This document shows positions 7,682-16,040 of a DNA stretch of 20,408 bases, piece after piece (the first letter of the stretch is position 1; each line of letters begins with the position of its first letter). The notes under the pieces were generated by a model, which saw only the letters and a list, made by a program, of their open reading frames with translations, made no database searches and was not told where the DNA came from. The stretch lies in contig JASLDM010000061.1 of assembly GCA_030151565.1 (NCBI GenBank), forward strand, positions 1-20,408. Direction: 5' to 3'. The position numbers and the translations under genes are program-made. The DNA comes from Flavobacterium sp. (lineage in GTDB: Bacteria; Bacteroidota; Bacteroidia; Flavobacteriales; Flavobacteriaceae).

Positions 7682-9688
7682 ATGAAGGTATTGAAATTTT
7701 CTTTTTTAGGAGTTGTAGGTGCTTTTGTAGTAGGTGTTTATGCTGGTTCTCATATTGGGTTTCTACTTACTACGATACTTTTTCTTGCCTTTATTTTAAC
7801 ACTCTTAGTTTTTCATTTCTTCAAGGTTTCCGTTTACTTTAGACATCCTTTTATAAGTTTTATTTATTATTTTTTTGTAATGCTAGCCTTTTTTGGATTA
7901 GGCTCGTTGGTTGCTAATGCACATCAAGCTATTCAAGATCAAAATCATTATAGATTTACTAGTATCGACGGTTCAAAGCATAAAATTAGACTTGTACTTA
8001 ATGAATCTTTAAAAACAACTAATTATGGGAAGCGATTTTATGCAGACATTATTAGTGTGGATTCTACTAATTCTAGAGGTAGAATATTAGTTGTAGTTAG
8101 AGACAGTCTTTTAGCGCCTGATGTTGGACAAGAGTGGTTGTTATTTCAAGAGTTAAGAAAGCTACCACCGCCGAGTTCTTATGGGGAATTTGATTATTCT
8201 GAATATTTACAAACAAAAGATGTTTATGCACAAGTATATTTAGAAAGTGCATCGGCTTATTTCTTGACTAATCAGGGTGGATTTAAGAATAGATTGAGGG
8301 CGTTACGAGAAAAGTGGATGTATCGTGTTCAACAGAGTATTAAAGAGCCTGAAATAGCAAATTTGGCTATGGCGTTGCTTTTTGGGGAACGGAATAATTT
8401 AGATGTTGATCTTGTAGAAAGTTTTAAGCGAACAGGAGTGATGCATGTTTTGGCAATTTCAGGTTTACACGTAGGTATTTTATTTTTTTTATTGCAGTTC
8501 GTTTTTCAGAGATTTTCTATTTTTCTAAAAACTTTTTGTATTCTTCTTTTTCTTTGGTTTTTTGTTTTCTTATCCGGTTTTTCTCCCTCCGTTTTTAGAG
8601 CAGTTTTGATGTGTTCATTTTTTGTTTTATCACGTTCATTAAGGCGTCAACAATCGGTTTTCAATACCATTGCTTTTGCATTGTTAGTTTCATTATGTAT
8701 TCGACCCAAATGGCTCTTCGATGTTGGTTTTCAATTGAGTTATGCTGCAGTTTTTTCAATTGTATTTTTTTATCCAATTATGCGTCCTTATTTAAAATCA
8801 CGATGGCAAATTCTTCGCTATTTTAAAGAGCTTATGGCAATTTCAATTGCAGCTCAGTTAGGAGTTTTACCGTTAATCATCCATTACTTTCACCAATTTC
8901 CGTTGTTTTTTATTTTGGGTAATTTAATTGCAATTCCCTTGATAACACTTCTCTTGTTTTTAGGCTTTGCTATTTTGTTTATTAGTCTTGTCTGGATTGA
9001 CTTAAGTGTTCTAATCGGTTTTGTTTTTTCTTTCGTTAGTAATTTGCTAATCTTGGGAATAGAGGAGCTAAATCATTTGGGTCTCTTTGTGCTTGAAGGA
9101 ATTCCTTTTCATCTAACATTAGTGTTTTCGATGACACTTTTTATTTACGTTTTAGGATATACTTTAAAAAGAAAAAAGTTAATACATGTTTATGTGTTAT
9201 TGGTAACATTGATAGTCTTTCAAATTCATTGGATGGTATTGAGGATGTATCACGTCAATCAAGAATTTTTAGTAATTCCAAATGATCGGGATCATTTGTA
9301 TTTGTTGCATAAGACTAGAGAAAGAATCGACGTTTATAATTATGGAGATGCTTTTTTGAAAAAGAAGAGGTTAGAGGGATTTAAACGTACTACTTGGGTT
9401 AATAAGGATTCTGTTAAAAGTGGTGATCTTTTTTTTGAGTGGTCTAATAAAAAGTTTTTAATAGTGAATAGTGAAGCAGCTATTTCTTATAAAGGCCCAT
9501 GTGATGTAGTGGTTTTTAGTGGCACTGTATCACTTAATTTCAATCGTCTTTTGATGCAGTTAGATCCAGAGCAAGTTATAATTCATAATTCAGTTCCACC
9601 CTGGGATAGAGAGCTTATAATTGCTTTTTGTGTAAAAGAAAAAATCCCTTTTCACGATTGTAGTGAAAAGGGATTCTATAAGATTTAA
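7682..9688 (+). CDS. comEC: ComEC/Rec2-type DNA-uptake channel, without metallo-beta-lactamase domain
   Basis: Predicted inner-membrane channel for single-stranded DNA uptake in natural transformation, 668 aa. Two or three N-terminal membrane segments (about 5-80) are followed by a soluble DUF4131-like/OB region (about 95-200, with PPPSSYGEFDYSEYL). The competence core (about 220-500) contains the hallmark LLFGER (232-237) and HVLAISGLHVG (255-265), with many hydrophobic helices. The C-terminal ~140 residues (about 520-668) are soluble but show no HxHxDH motif, so the metallo-beta-lactamase domain of Bacillus ComEC is absent or degenerate; short ComEC proteins of this kind are usual in Bacteroidetes. 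The final codons double as a terminator for the convergent thioredoxin gene. Whether this strain is transformable cannot be judged from the sequence. Confidence 0.88.
   Translation: MKVLKFSFLGVVGAFVVGVYAGSHIGFLLTTILFLAFILTLLVFHFFKVSVYFRHPFISFIYYFFVMLAFFGLGSLVANAHQAIQDQNHYRFTSIDGSKHKIRLVLNESLKTTNYGKRFYADIISVDSTNSRGRILVVVRDSLLAPDVGQEWLLFQELRKLPPPSSYGEFDYSEYLQTKDVYAQVYLESASAYFLTNQGGFKNRLRALREKWMYRVQQSIKEPEIANLAMALLFGERNNLDVDLVESFKRTGVMHVLAISGLHVGILFFLLQFVFQRFSIFLKTFCILLFLWFFVFLSGFSPSVFRAVLMCSFFVLSRSLRRQQSVFNTIAFALLVSLCIRPKWLFDVGFQLSYAAVFSIVFFYPIMRPYLKSRWQILRYFKELMAISIAAQLGVLPLIIHYFHQFPLFFILGNLIAIPLITLLLFLGFAILFISLVWIDLSVLIGFVFSFVSNLLILGIEELNHLGLFVLEGIPFHLTLVFSMTLFIYVLGYTLKRKKLIHVYVLLVTLIVFQIHWMVLRMYHVNQEFLVIPNDRDHLYLLHKTRERIDVYNYGDAFLKKKRLEGFKRTTWVNKDSVKSGDLFFEWSNKKFLIVNSEAAISYKGPCDVVVFSGTVSLNFNRLLMQLDPEQVIIHNSVPPWDRELIIAFCVKEKIPFHDCSEKGFYKI
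9625..9675 (-). terminator. Terminator of the thioredoxin gene, inside the 3' end of comEC
   Basis: A perfect 13-bp inverted repeat pairs 9643-9655 (aatcccttttcac) with 9663-9675 (gtgaaaagggatt) around a 7-nt loop. On the minus strand the stem runs into a T-rich tail (ttttcttttacac), so it works best for the minus-strand thioredoxin gene. On the + strand only a weak U-tract follows. The whole element lies within the last codons of comEC. Confidence 0.75.
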
Positions 9689-9698
9689 TTAGCTTGAA

Positions 9699-10151
9699 TT
9701 ATAATTCTGGTAATAATTGCTCAGCCGATCTGTATCCAACAATCGTTCTGTGAATATCTCCTTTTTCATTGAAGATAATCATTGAAGGATATCCAGGAAC
9801 TTTTAAATACCCTGTAAACTCATGCATCGAGTTACTTCCTTTTCTGTTTGGATCAAACCTTGGATTCGAAAATTTTACACCTTTATATTCGATAACTTCA
9901 GATCCTTCTGCATTAAATTTTACTGCGTAGTAATTCTTGTTTATGTGTTCAATTACTTTGCTGTCTGTAAAAGTATTTTTATCTAACATTTTACAAGGCC
10001 CACACCAACTTGTATAAGCGTCTAAGAAAATAGGTTTTGGATTCTTTTTTTGAGCAGCGATAGCGTCATTAAAACTCATCCATTTGATTTCTTGTGCTTG
10101 CGCAGTAAAGCTTATTAAAGTAAGAGTTAAAAGTAATAAGATTTTTTTCAT
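9699..10151 (-). CDS. Secreted thioredoxin-fold protein with a CGPC site
   Basis: Predicted periplasmic thiol-disulfide oxidoreductase of 150 aa. A signal peptide covers about 1-20 (hydrophobic core, then AQAQ). The thioredoxin fold begins near 25, with the active site SWCGPCK carrying Cys50 and Cys53. The expected cis-proline lies at Pro122 (VPGYPS). A segment at 90-112 (GVKFSNPRFDPNRKG...) is an insertion before the cis-Pro strand. The C-terminus is short, ending at EQLLPEL. The last gene of the minus-strand block, it starts 53 bp after the stop of POT D and has its own terminator within comEC. It could reduce disulfides in secreted proteins, but no partner gene is evident. The fold and active site are seen; direction of redox function is not. 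Confidence 0.88.
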   Translation of the reverse strand: MKKILLLLTLTLISFTAQAQEIKWMSFNDAIAAQKKNPKPIFLDAYTSWCGPCKMLDKNTFTDSKVIEHINKNYYAVKFNAEGSEVIEYKGVKFSNPRFDPNRKGSNSMHEFTGYLKVPGYPSMIIFNEKGDIHRTIVGYRSAEQLLPEL

Positions 10152-10166
10152 TTTTAATTAAATTTT

Positions 10167-10179
10167 GACGTTCAACGTC
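10167..10179. promoter_or_regulatory. 13-bp palindrome upstream of the thioredoxin gene
   Basis: gacgtt-c-aacgtc is a perfect palindrome with 6-bp arms in the 53-bp gap between POT D and the thioredoxin gene, 16 bp before the ATG. No clear -7/-33 boxes were found around it. It could be an operator or chance. Confidence 0.25.
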
Positions 10180-10204
10180 TAGTGATACAAAAAGGTTGCC
10201 AATG

Positions 10205-12313
10205 TTATTTAACGCCGTGCATTAATTTTTTCATTAATGGGTTTAGAGCAATAACTAGAATACCTGCTACAATTGGTACAACGGTAAATATTAAGAAGAA
10301 AGTTGAAAGCGAATACTGTTGTGTAATATTGTCAATTTGTCCTCCAATTTTAGCCGCTAAGTTATTTCCAATCGCAATGGCAAGATACCACATTCCAAAC
10401 ATAAGTGCAATCATTCTTGCTGGGACTAATTTGGATACATATGAGAGTCCTACAGGCGAAGAGAAAAGCTCACCAAGAGTATGCAATAAATACGCAAAAA
10501 CTAGCCAGATCATTGATACACGTTGCCCTTCAGCTATTCCGTTAGATCCATAAGCCAAGACCCCAAAACCAAGGGCCATAATGATTAATCCTAAACCGTA
10601 TTTAATAGACGCAGGTGGATTAAATCTTGAGTCCCAAAGTTTTGAAACTAAAGAAGCAAATGCGATGATAAAAAATGAGTTCAAGATCGAAAACCAAGAT
10701 GCTGTAATCTCAACTTGATTGTCTTTAATATCGGTAATTTGAGCTGATACAATTTCAGCTTGTTGGTTGTGTTGCAGGTGGTCTGCTTTTAATTTTTCTT
10801 CTAATTGAGCATCAAGAATGTGAAATTTATCTAGTTCACTATAGATTCTTACTTCGTCACCTACTTTTAGTTCCGTCAATTCTGTTACAATTGTTTTTTG
10901 GGTAACAACTACATCACTAGATGTAGGTTGTACGGTTTCCGTTATTGCAGTGTATTCATAGATCGGGTTGTTCTGATCGTCTAATTTAGGATTGCCGTCT
11001 TGATCTAAAGCTGCTTTTTGGATCGTCTGGTACGAAATTTCATATGCGTGTGAAGACCAATCTCTATTTAACATCCAAATAGCTGCTCCCCAAACCCCAA
11101 TAAAGGTTATTGCAAGGATGATATTGGAAACAAATGCTTTTTTAATTGTTTGTTTTGCTAGAAGATATAAAACCCACGAAACAATTAATAATGGAATTAC
11201 TGTAAGTAATAAGTTGAATATATTGAATAATAAGGCACTATTTCCAGATAAGACACGTTGTGTGTTGTCTCTAGCAAAGATTACTAATGATGTGGCTCCT
11301 TGTTCAAAAGACATCCAAAAGAAGATTGTAAAGAATGCAAAGATGATAACTGCAATCATTCGGTCTCTTACAACTTTTGTGTATCTCATAATACGTGAGA
11401 TAATTAGGAATAAAAAGACGATTAAGCCAATCGCAATACCAACTGTTTTACCATCAAATCCAAAAATACTTGCAGGAAATAGGTTGATATTTCCTACGAT
11501 TCGAAATACGTCATCAAATGCATATAATAAACCAACAATAGTTGTTAGACCTATTAAAATATAGTCTCCTGTTGTAAAAGGATTTTTTTTCAAAGAGTCT
11601 TTTTCCTCTTGTGATAACGATTCGTCATTTGAACTATCTTCAGTAACGCTTTCTTTTGATTTGTTAGGTACATCGCCAATGCTTCCAAAGATTGGTTTTG
11701 CCAGCCAGAATTGTAAGGTACCTAAAAGCATAAAGATTCCTGCAAGACCAAAACCGTAATGCCAGCCAATGCGTTCTCCGATATAACCACAAAGCATCAT
11801 TCCAAAGAAAGCTCCAGTATTAACTCCCATATAGAAAATTGTGTATGCCCCGTCTTTCTTTTCTGGAAAGGACTTGTACATTTCTGATAATATGGATGTC
11901 ATATTCGGCTTAAAGAATCCGGTCCCCACTACAAGTAATACTAAACCGAGATACATAAAAAACTCTGATTCTAATGCCATTGAAGCGTGTCCCAATGTCA
12001 TTACAAGAGAGCCAATTACTACTGCCCATCGATATCCGATATATTTATCTGCTAAAATACCTCCAAAAATAGGGGTGATGTATAATAACATTGCGTAGGT
12101 TGCAAATATAGCTCCAGCATCTTCAGTTGTCATTGCCCATCCTGGATTGATACCAATAACAGACATTGTTAAGAATTGGATTAATAGTACGCGCATTCCG
12201 TAGAAAGAAAAGCGCTCCCACATTTCTGTAAAAAACAGAACGAATAGTCCTGCCGGATGACCTAAGACTTTTGTCTCGAAGAAATTCGGCTGTGCCGTAG
12301 TGTTAGCTTTCAT
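10205..12313 (-). CDS. POT/PTR2 peptide transporter with a large extra soluble insertion (POT D)
   Basis: Proton-coupled di/tripeptide importer of the POT (PTR2) family, 702 aa against about 500 for a typical bacterial member. The ExxER proton-coupling motif is Glu30-Glu33-Arg34 in TM1, and FYMGVN (160-165) is the PTR2 signature. TM7 carries FEQGATSL (336-343), and GELFSSPVGLSY (614-625) marks TM10. An acidic cytoplasmic linker lies at about 212-245. Two further hydrophobic segments (about 361-386 and 393-414) sit between TM7 and the SWFSILNSFF helix, and are followed by a hydrophilic insertion at about 420-537 that POT A lacks. Elsewhere it is closely related to POT A and ends in the same LMHGV tail. 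It lies 249 bp downstream of POT C behind a terminator, so it likely has its own promoter, although none is clear. Confidence 0.93.
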   Translation of the reverse strand: MKANTTAQPNFFETKVLGHPAGLFVLFFTEMWERFSFYGMRVLLIQFLTMSVIGINPGWAMTTEDAGAIFATYAMLLYITPIFGGILADKYIGYRWAVVIGSLVMTLGHASMALESEFFMYLGLVLLVVGTGFFKPNMTSILSEMYKSFPEKKDGAYTIFYMGVNTGAFFGMMLCGYIGERIGWHYGFGLAGIFMLLGTLQFWLAKPIFGSIGDVPNKSKESVTEDSSNDESLSQEEKDSLKKNPFTTGDYILIGLTTIVGLLYAFDDVFRIVGNINLFPASIFGFDGKTVGIAIGLIVFLFLIISRIMRYTKVVRDRMIAVIIFAFFTIFFWMSFEQGATSLVIFARDNTQRVLSGNSALLFNIFNLLLTVIPLLIVSWVLYLLAKQTIKKAFVSNIILAITFIGVWGAAIWMLNRDWSSHAYEISYQTIQKAALDQDGNPKLDDQNNPIYEYTAITETVQPTSSDVVVTQKTIVTELTELKVGDEVRIYSELDKFHILDAQLEEKLKADHLQHNQQAEIVSAQITDIKDNQVEITASWFSILNSFFIIAFASLVSKLWDSRFNPPASIKYGLGLIIMALGFGVLAYGSNGIAEGQRVSMIWLVFAYLLHTLGELFSSPVGLSYVSKLVPARMIALMFGMWYLAIAIGNNLAAKIGGQIDNITQQYSLSTFFLIFTVVPIVAGILVIALNPLMKKLMHGVK

Positions 12314-12506
12314 TATAAATTTAAAATTTGGTATAGTTAATTTGATAGTGTCGTGTTAAGACAAGCGTTAAAAGTAATAAAATAAAGTCATAAATAATTC
12401 TGTTTGATAAAAAATACTTTAAATAGCGTGAGGCTTTCTGTATTTTGATAGGTTTTGTTTGTAAATACTACGTTTAGAATCGTTATCGTATTATGAAATA
12501 ATAAAA

Positions 12507-12534
12507 AAGCACCATGGAATTAACCTTGGTGCTT
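12507..12534 (-). terminator. Terminator of POT C
   Basis: aagcaccatgg (12507-12517) pairs with ccttggtgctt (12524-12534) with one mismatch around a 6-nt loop. On the minus strand it is followed by a run of six T. It lies 28 bp after the POT C stop and isolates POT C from POT D. Confidence 0.75.
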
Positions 12535-12562
12535 ATTAGAATTATTTGAAATTAATAAAAGC

Positions 12563-14203
12563 TTAGATTGCTTTTTTCTTTTCTAGTGGACGAATTATTA
12601 AACGATCGTATATAACTAGGGTAATGACAGAGAATACGCCAATTCCACATACTACATACCATATTTTATTAGGATTGTATGTATTCCAAAGCATATCTAC
12701 CATTTCCCAATGCGACATACTTAGTTTTTGTTCGGCAAGGGCAAAATATTCATTTTTAGAAAATGGATAATGTACTTGGGTAATGTCAATGTTTCTTGAT
12801 GCAGCAAAGTCTATAAATGATTGTTTAACCGCTACCCAATCTACTGTGTCTGCTTTCAGATTAAATTGTTTCTCAAATTCTGATAATGGCATGTTTAGTG
12901 CTTTTGAGCCTTGTTCTATAAATTGCTCGTGACTAACTACTTCGGGCATGGTTATGTTACGTGTAGTCATCTCGGTTTTTAACAATGATAGTTTGTCCGA
13001 CCAAGATTGGTAAAGGTCTCCCGAAATGTATTTTGTAACAAAGTAACTTGCAGCTACGGGTAAAAAGTAGGTACCTTGATAAAGTCCCTCTTTTCCTTTA
13101 GGAGTAATCAAAGCAATAAAGGAAGAAACTGTTGGACTCGACATCATCTCTCCTATTGAGAAGATCATAGTTCCTAAAATCGTAAACAACGGATTGTGTG
13201 TGTAAAATGTTAGTCCTACACCAATACTGGCAATGATCGCACCTCTAATTACGGCATTTATATGACGCATTTTGGTTACAAAGTAGGAGATTGATACTTG
13301 ACATATGATGATCATGAAAGAATCTATATTTGTAAACCATTCGGGTTTGACTTGACCATCTTGTGTAAGTAAAGGACCTAAAAAGGGTATGTTTTCATTT
13401 ATCCAATTGCTTAATGAAGCAGAATTTACCCAATCTTCAATAAAGTTAGGCAATGTGTTGAACAGTTGATTAAACATGGTCCAAAATCCAATCATTAATA
13501 CTAAAAGAATTCCTAAGCGAATGTCTTTTAGAGCTTCAAATATTCCTAAAATAGATTCTTTAATAGCTTTCCCGATCGAATCTTGAGGTTTTTCTGCTTT
13601 CGGTTCTTTATAAAATAAAAGTAAAATAACTAAGTTGACAGCAATGACAATGGCCGCTTGAATGAAGATGATTTTCCAACCATACGTTGTACGGAGTCCT
13701 GAAGACATTGTAGGGCCAATGAATCCTCCAATATTCACCATCATGTAAAAGATACCAAAGCCAAGTGTTCCTGTAGATTCATCTGTGTTACGTGCAATAA
13801 TAGCAGATGCTACTGGTTTAAAAAACGCAGCACCAATCGCTACTAATAAAAATACAGCATAAACGCTGTTATATGAGGTTACTTCTCCTAAAGAGTAGTA
13901 GCCAACAATCATAATAATAAAAGCGATAACTAAAGATAATTTATAACCAATTCGGTCTGCAATAACTCCAAAGAATAAAGGTAAAAAGTAGAGTATACCT
14001 ACAATACCGCCCATAATACTTCCTTTTTGAATATGGTCAAAACCAAGGCCACCAGTGTCTGTAGAACCTACTAAATATAGTCCTAATAGGGTGTAAATAC
14101 CATACCATGCCCAACGCTCCATCAGCTCCATAAAACTGGCTACCCAGAAATTTTTATTGAATGATTTGATGGTTTGCCCAAAATTCTTATTGTTCTGTGA
14201 CAT
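12563..14203 (-). CDS. Divergent POT/MFS peptide transporter with a long loop before the last helix (POT C)
   Basis: Membrane transporter of the POT branch of the major facilitator superfamily, 546 aa. The ExxER motif is Glu26-Glu29-Arg30 in MELMERWAWYG, and FKP (128-130) and FYMMVN (152-157) are PTR2-like. It otherwise differs from its neighbours: TM7 reads WTMFNQLFNTLP instead of the EQ.G form, and the HA/HB helix pair between TM6 and TM7 is missing, giving a 12-helix layout. A hydrophilic stretch of about 118 residues (roughly 395-512) separates the last two helices. Substrate could be peptides or another compound; I am sure of the superfamily, less so of peptide import. It is flanked by terminators on both sides, so it is a separate unit despite its position between POT genes. 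Confidence 0.85.
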   Translation of the reverse strand: MSQNNKNFGQTIKSFNKNFWVASFMELMERWAWYGIYTLLGLYLVGSTDTGGLGFDHIQKGSIMGGIVGILYFLPLFFGVIADRIGYKLSLVIAFIIMIVGYYSLGEVTSYNSVYAVFLLVAIGAAFFKPVASAIIARNTDESTGTLGFGIFYMMVNIGGFIGPTMSSGLRTTYGWKIIFIQAAIVIAVNLVILLLFYKEPKAEKPQDSIGKAIKESILGIFEALKDIRLGILLVLMIGFWTMFNQLFNTLPNFIEDWVNSASLSNWINENIPFLGPLLTQDGQVKPEWFTNIDSFMIIICQVSISYFVTKMRHINAVIRGAIIASIGVGLTFYTHNPLFTILGTMIFSIGEMMSSPTVSSFIALITPKGKEGLYQGTYFLPVAASYFVTKYISGDLYQSWSDKLSLLKTEMTTRNITMPEVVSHEQFIEQGSKALNMPLSEFEKQFNLKADTVDWVAVKQSFIDFAASRNIDITQVHYPFSKNEYFALAEQKLSMSHWEMVDMLWNTYNPNKIWYVVCGIGVFSVITLVIYDRLIIRPLEKKKAI

Positions 14204-14430
14204 TGTGTTTGATTGTTTATAATTTAAGGAGGTTAAGTTAAGTTGTATATTCTATTTGACAATGGATAAAATAAAAATATTTAGTAGTAATTTTTGAAGT
14301 AGATTATAATTGAATATGTGAGGTCTTTTATTTGAAGATTTATCAGTTTATAAATTCCCTTCATTTTCATGGTTGATGTAACAAGTTTAAGAGTTAGTTT
14401 AAAATTAAGTGGTTGAACTTTAGTATAAAA

Positions 14431-14460
14431 AAAAGCATCTTAGTTATCTAAGATGCTTTT
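14431..14460 (-). terminator. Terminator of the DPP-IV/POT A/POT B operon
   Basis: A perfect 13-bp stem pairs 14431-14443 (aaaagcatcttag) with 14448-14460 (ctaagatgctttt) around a 4-nt loop (ttat). On the minus strand it runs into further T. It lies 25 bp past the POT B stop. The A and T flanks are symmetrical, so it may work in both directions. Confidence 0.88.
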
Positions 14461-14484
14461 GGAATTTAAATTATATTGAAGAAA

Positions 14485-16008
14485 TTATCTTACGTCTTGC
14501 ATTAGTTTTTTGATTAATGGAGAAAGCGCCATTAAGACAATACCTGCAATTACAGCATAAAGACCTAAGTCTTTATAACCATCTGTATATGAGATTAAAG
14601 CGTCGTAGTTTGAGGTGTCAGCCGATGGGCTAGTCATAGATGCGCCAATGATACCAGCTACATATTGACCGTAAGCACTTGCTAGGAACCACATCCCCAT
14701 CATCATTCCTTGAAGATTTGGAGTTGCTAATTTGGTCATAATTGATAAACCAATTGGTGATAAACAAAGCTCCCCAAGTGTTATAATTAGTAAAGCAAAA
14801 GTAAAGAAATCTAACGAAGTATAACCTGCAGCGTCTGCAAAGAATCTTGTTCCAAAAAGAGCATAATATCCAGCACCTAAAAGGATAAATCCAAGACCAA
14901 ACTTCATAATTGTATTTGGTTCCATTTTCTTTTTTGCTAACCAGATCCATAGTAAGCCCAATACAGGAGCTATAAAGATAATAAAGAAAGCTCCTCCAGA
15001 GTTGTTTACTCCGTTGGGATCTAAATTCATTCCTAATAGGTCAGAAGTTAAGTTTTTAGCAGCAAAAATACTAAGCGATCCTCCAGCTTGCTCGTAAATC
15101 CCAAAAAACAGAATAGAGAAGAAGATAAAGATCAAGGCAGCAAATATTTTTTTGCGTTCTGAGCCATTTAAAAGACGCATTTCGTAGAAAAGGTACAATA
15201 ATGCCAATGGACCTACCGTGTACATAAAGTATGCAGTATATTCTGTATTGTCAATCATAAATACAATAACAGGAACCATGGCAAAGGTTAGAACATATGT
15301 TCCAATTTCCTTCCATAGAGGCATTCTTTTCTCAACACCATCTTTAGAGATTTCTTTTGGTTGTAAACCAATAGGGCCTAAATGTCTTTTTGTGAAAATA
15401 AAGTTGATTAAACTAATAAGCATAACAAGCGCAGCTAAACCAAATGCTACATTCCAGCGGTGTGCTTGATCAATGGTATCTGTAAATAAATGCCCTTTTC
15501 CGATAGCGATACACAGATAACCTCCAATTAAGGCTCCAAGGTTAATACCTGCATAGAATAGGGAGAATCCGGCATCTGTTCGTGAATCACCTTTTTTGTA
15601 CAAATAACCTACCATAGTAGAGATATTTGGCTTAAAGAATCCTGTTCCAATAACGGTAAAAGCAATACCTGTAAAGAAATAAGTTTTTGGATCGATGGCT
15701 AGGATTAAACTTCCTAGAATCATCATAGCACCACCCCAAAAAAGTGATTTTCTAAACCCTAGGATTTTATCCGCAAAGATTCCTCCTAAAAAGGTGAATG
15801 CATAAACGAATGCTTGAGTTGCTCCGTATTGCAAATTAGCTTGGCCTTCACCAAATTTAAGTTGGTCTATCATAAAAAAGACCAACATTCCTCTCATTCC
15901 ATAGAAACTGAAACGCTCCCACATTTCTGAGAAAAATAAACTCCAGATTTGTTTGGGATATTTACCTGAGAAATTTTGAATTTCTTCTAATGTTTGTTCT
16001 TGATTCAT
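14485..16008 (-). CDS. Canonical POT/PTR2 di/tripeptide transporter (POT B)
   Basis: Proton-coupled peptide importer of 507 aa, the normal bacterial POT length. The ExxER motif is Glu28-Glu31-Arg32 in SEMWERFSFYG, followed by GTGFFKPNIS in TM4 and the FYAGINLGA signature in TM5. HA/HB helices lie between TM6 and TM7. TM7 carries YEQAGGSLS, and GELCLSPIGLS lies in TM10. There is no extra loop. It starts 32 bp after POT A with no terminator between, so it is the third gene of the DPP-IV operon. It would take up dipeptides released by the peptidase, but its substrate range cannot be read from sequence. Confidence 0.95.
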   Translation of the reverse strand: MNQEQTLEEIQNFSGKYPKQIWSLFFSEMWERFSFYGMRGMLVFFMIDQLKFGEGQANLQYGATQAFVYAFTFLGGIFADKILGFRKSLFWGGAMMILGSLILAIDPKTYFFTGIAFTVIGTGFFKPNISTMVGYLYKKGDSRTDAGFSLFYAGINLGALIGGYLCIAIGKGHLFTDTIDQAHRWNVAFGLAALVMLISLINFIFTKRHLGPIGLQPKEISKDGVEKRMPLWKEIGTYVLTFAMVPVIVFMIDNTEYTAYFMYTVGPLALLYLFYEMRLLNGSERKKIFAALIFIFFSILFFGIYEQAGGSLSIFAAKNLTSDLLGMNLDPNGVNNSGGAFFIIFIAPVLGLLWIWLAKKKMEPNTIMKFGLGFILLGAGYYALFGTRFFADAAGYTSLDFFTFALLIITLGELCLSPIGLSIMTKLATPNLQGMMMGMWFLASAYGQYVAGIIGASMTSPSADTSNYDALISYTDGYKDLGLYAVIAGIVLMALSPLIKKLMQDVR

Positions 16009-16040
16009 TGTATAAATATTATATTAAAATACAAGGAGTC

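Noticed and set aside
10182..10553. 123-codon + strand frame opposite the POT D 3' end
   Set aside because: Antisense shadow of a strongly conserved transporter gene; composition and sequence show no protein family.
12314..12562. Search for a promoter of POT D and other elements in the POT C-POT D spacer
   Set aside because: Apart from the terminator only weak TAnnTTTA-like boxes without a -33 partner were seen, so no promoter is reported.
14226..14232. aaggagg, a perfect Shine-Dalgarno-like string on the + strand
   Set aside because: The next ATG (14261) is too far away and opens only about ten codons, and the phylum rarely uses such sites.
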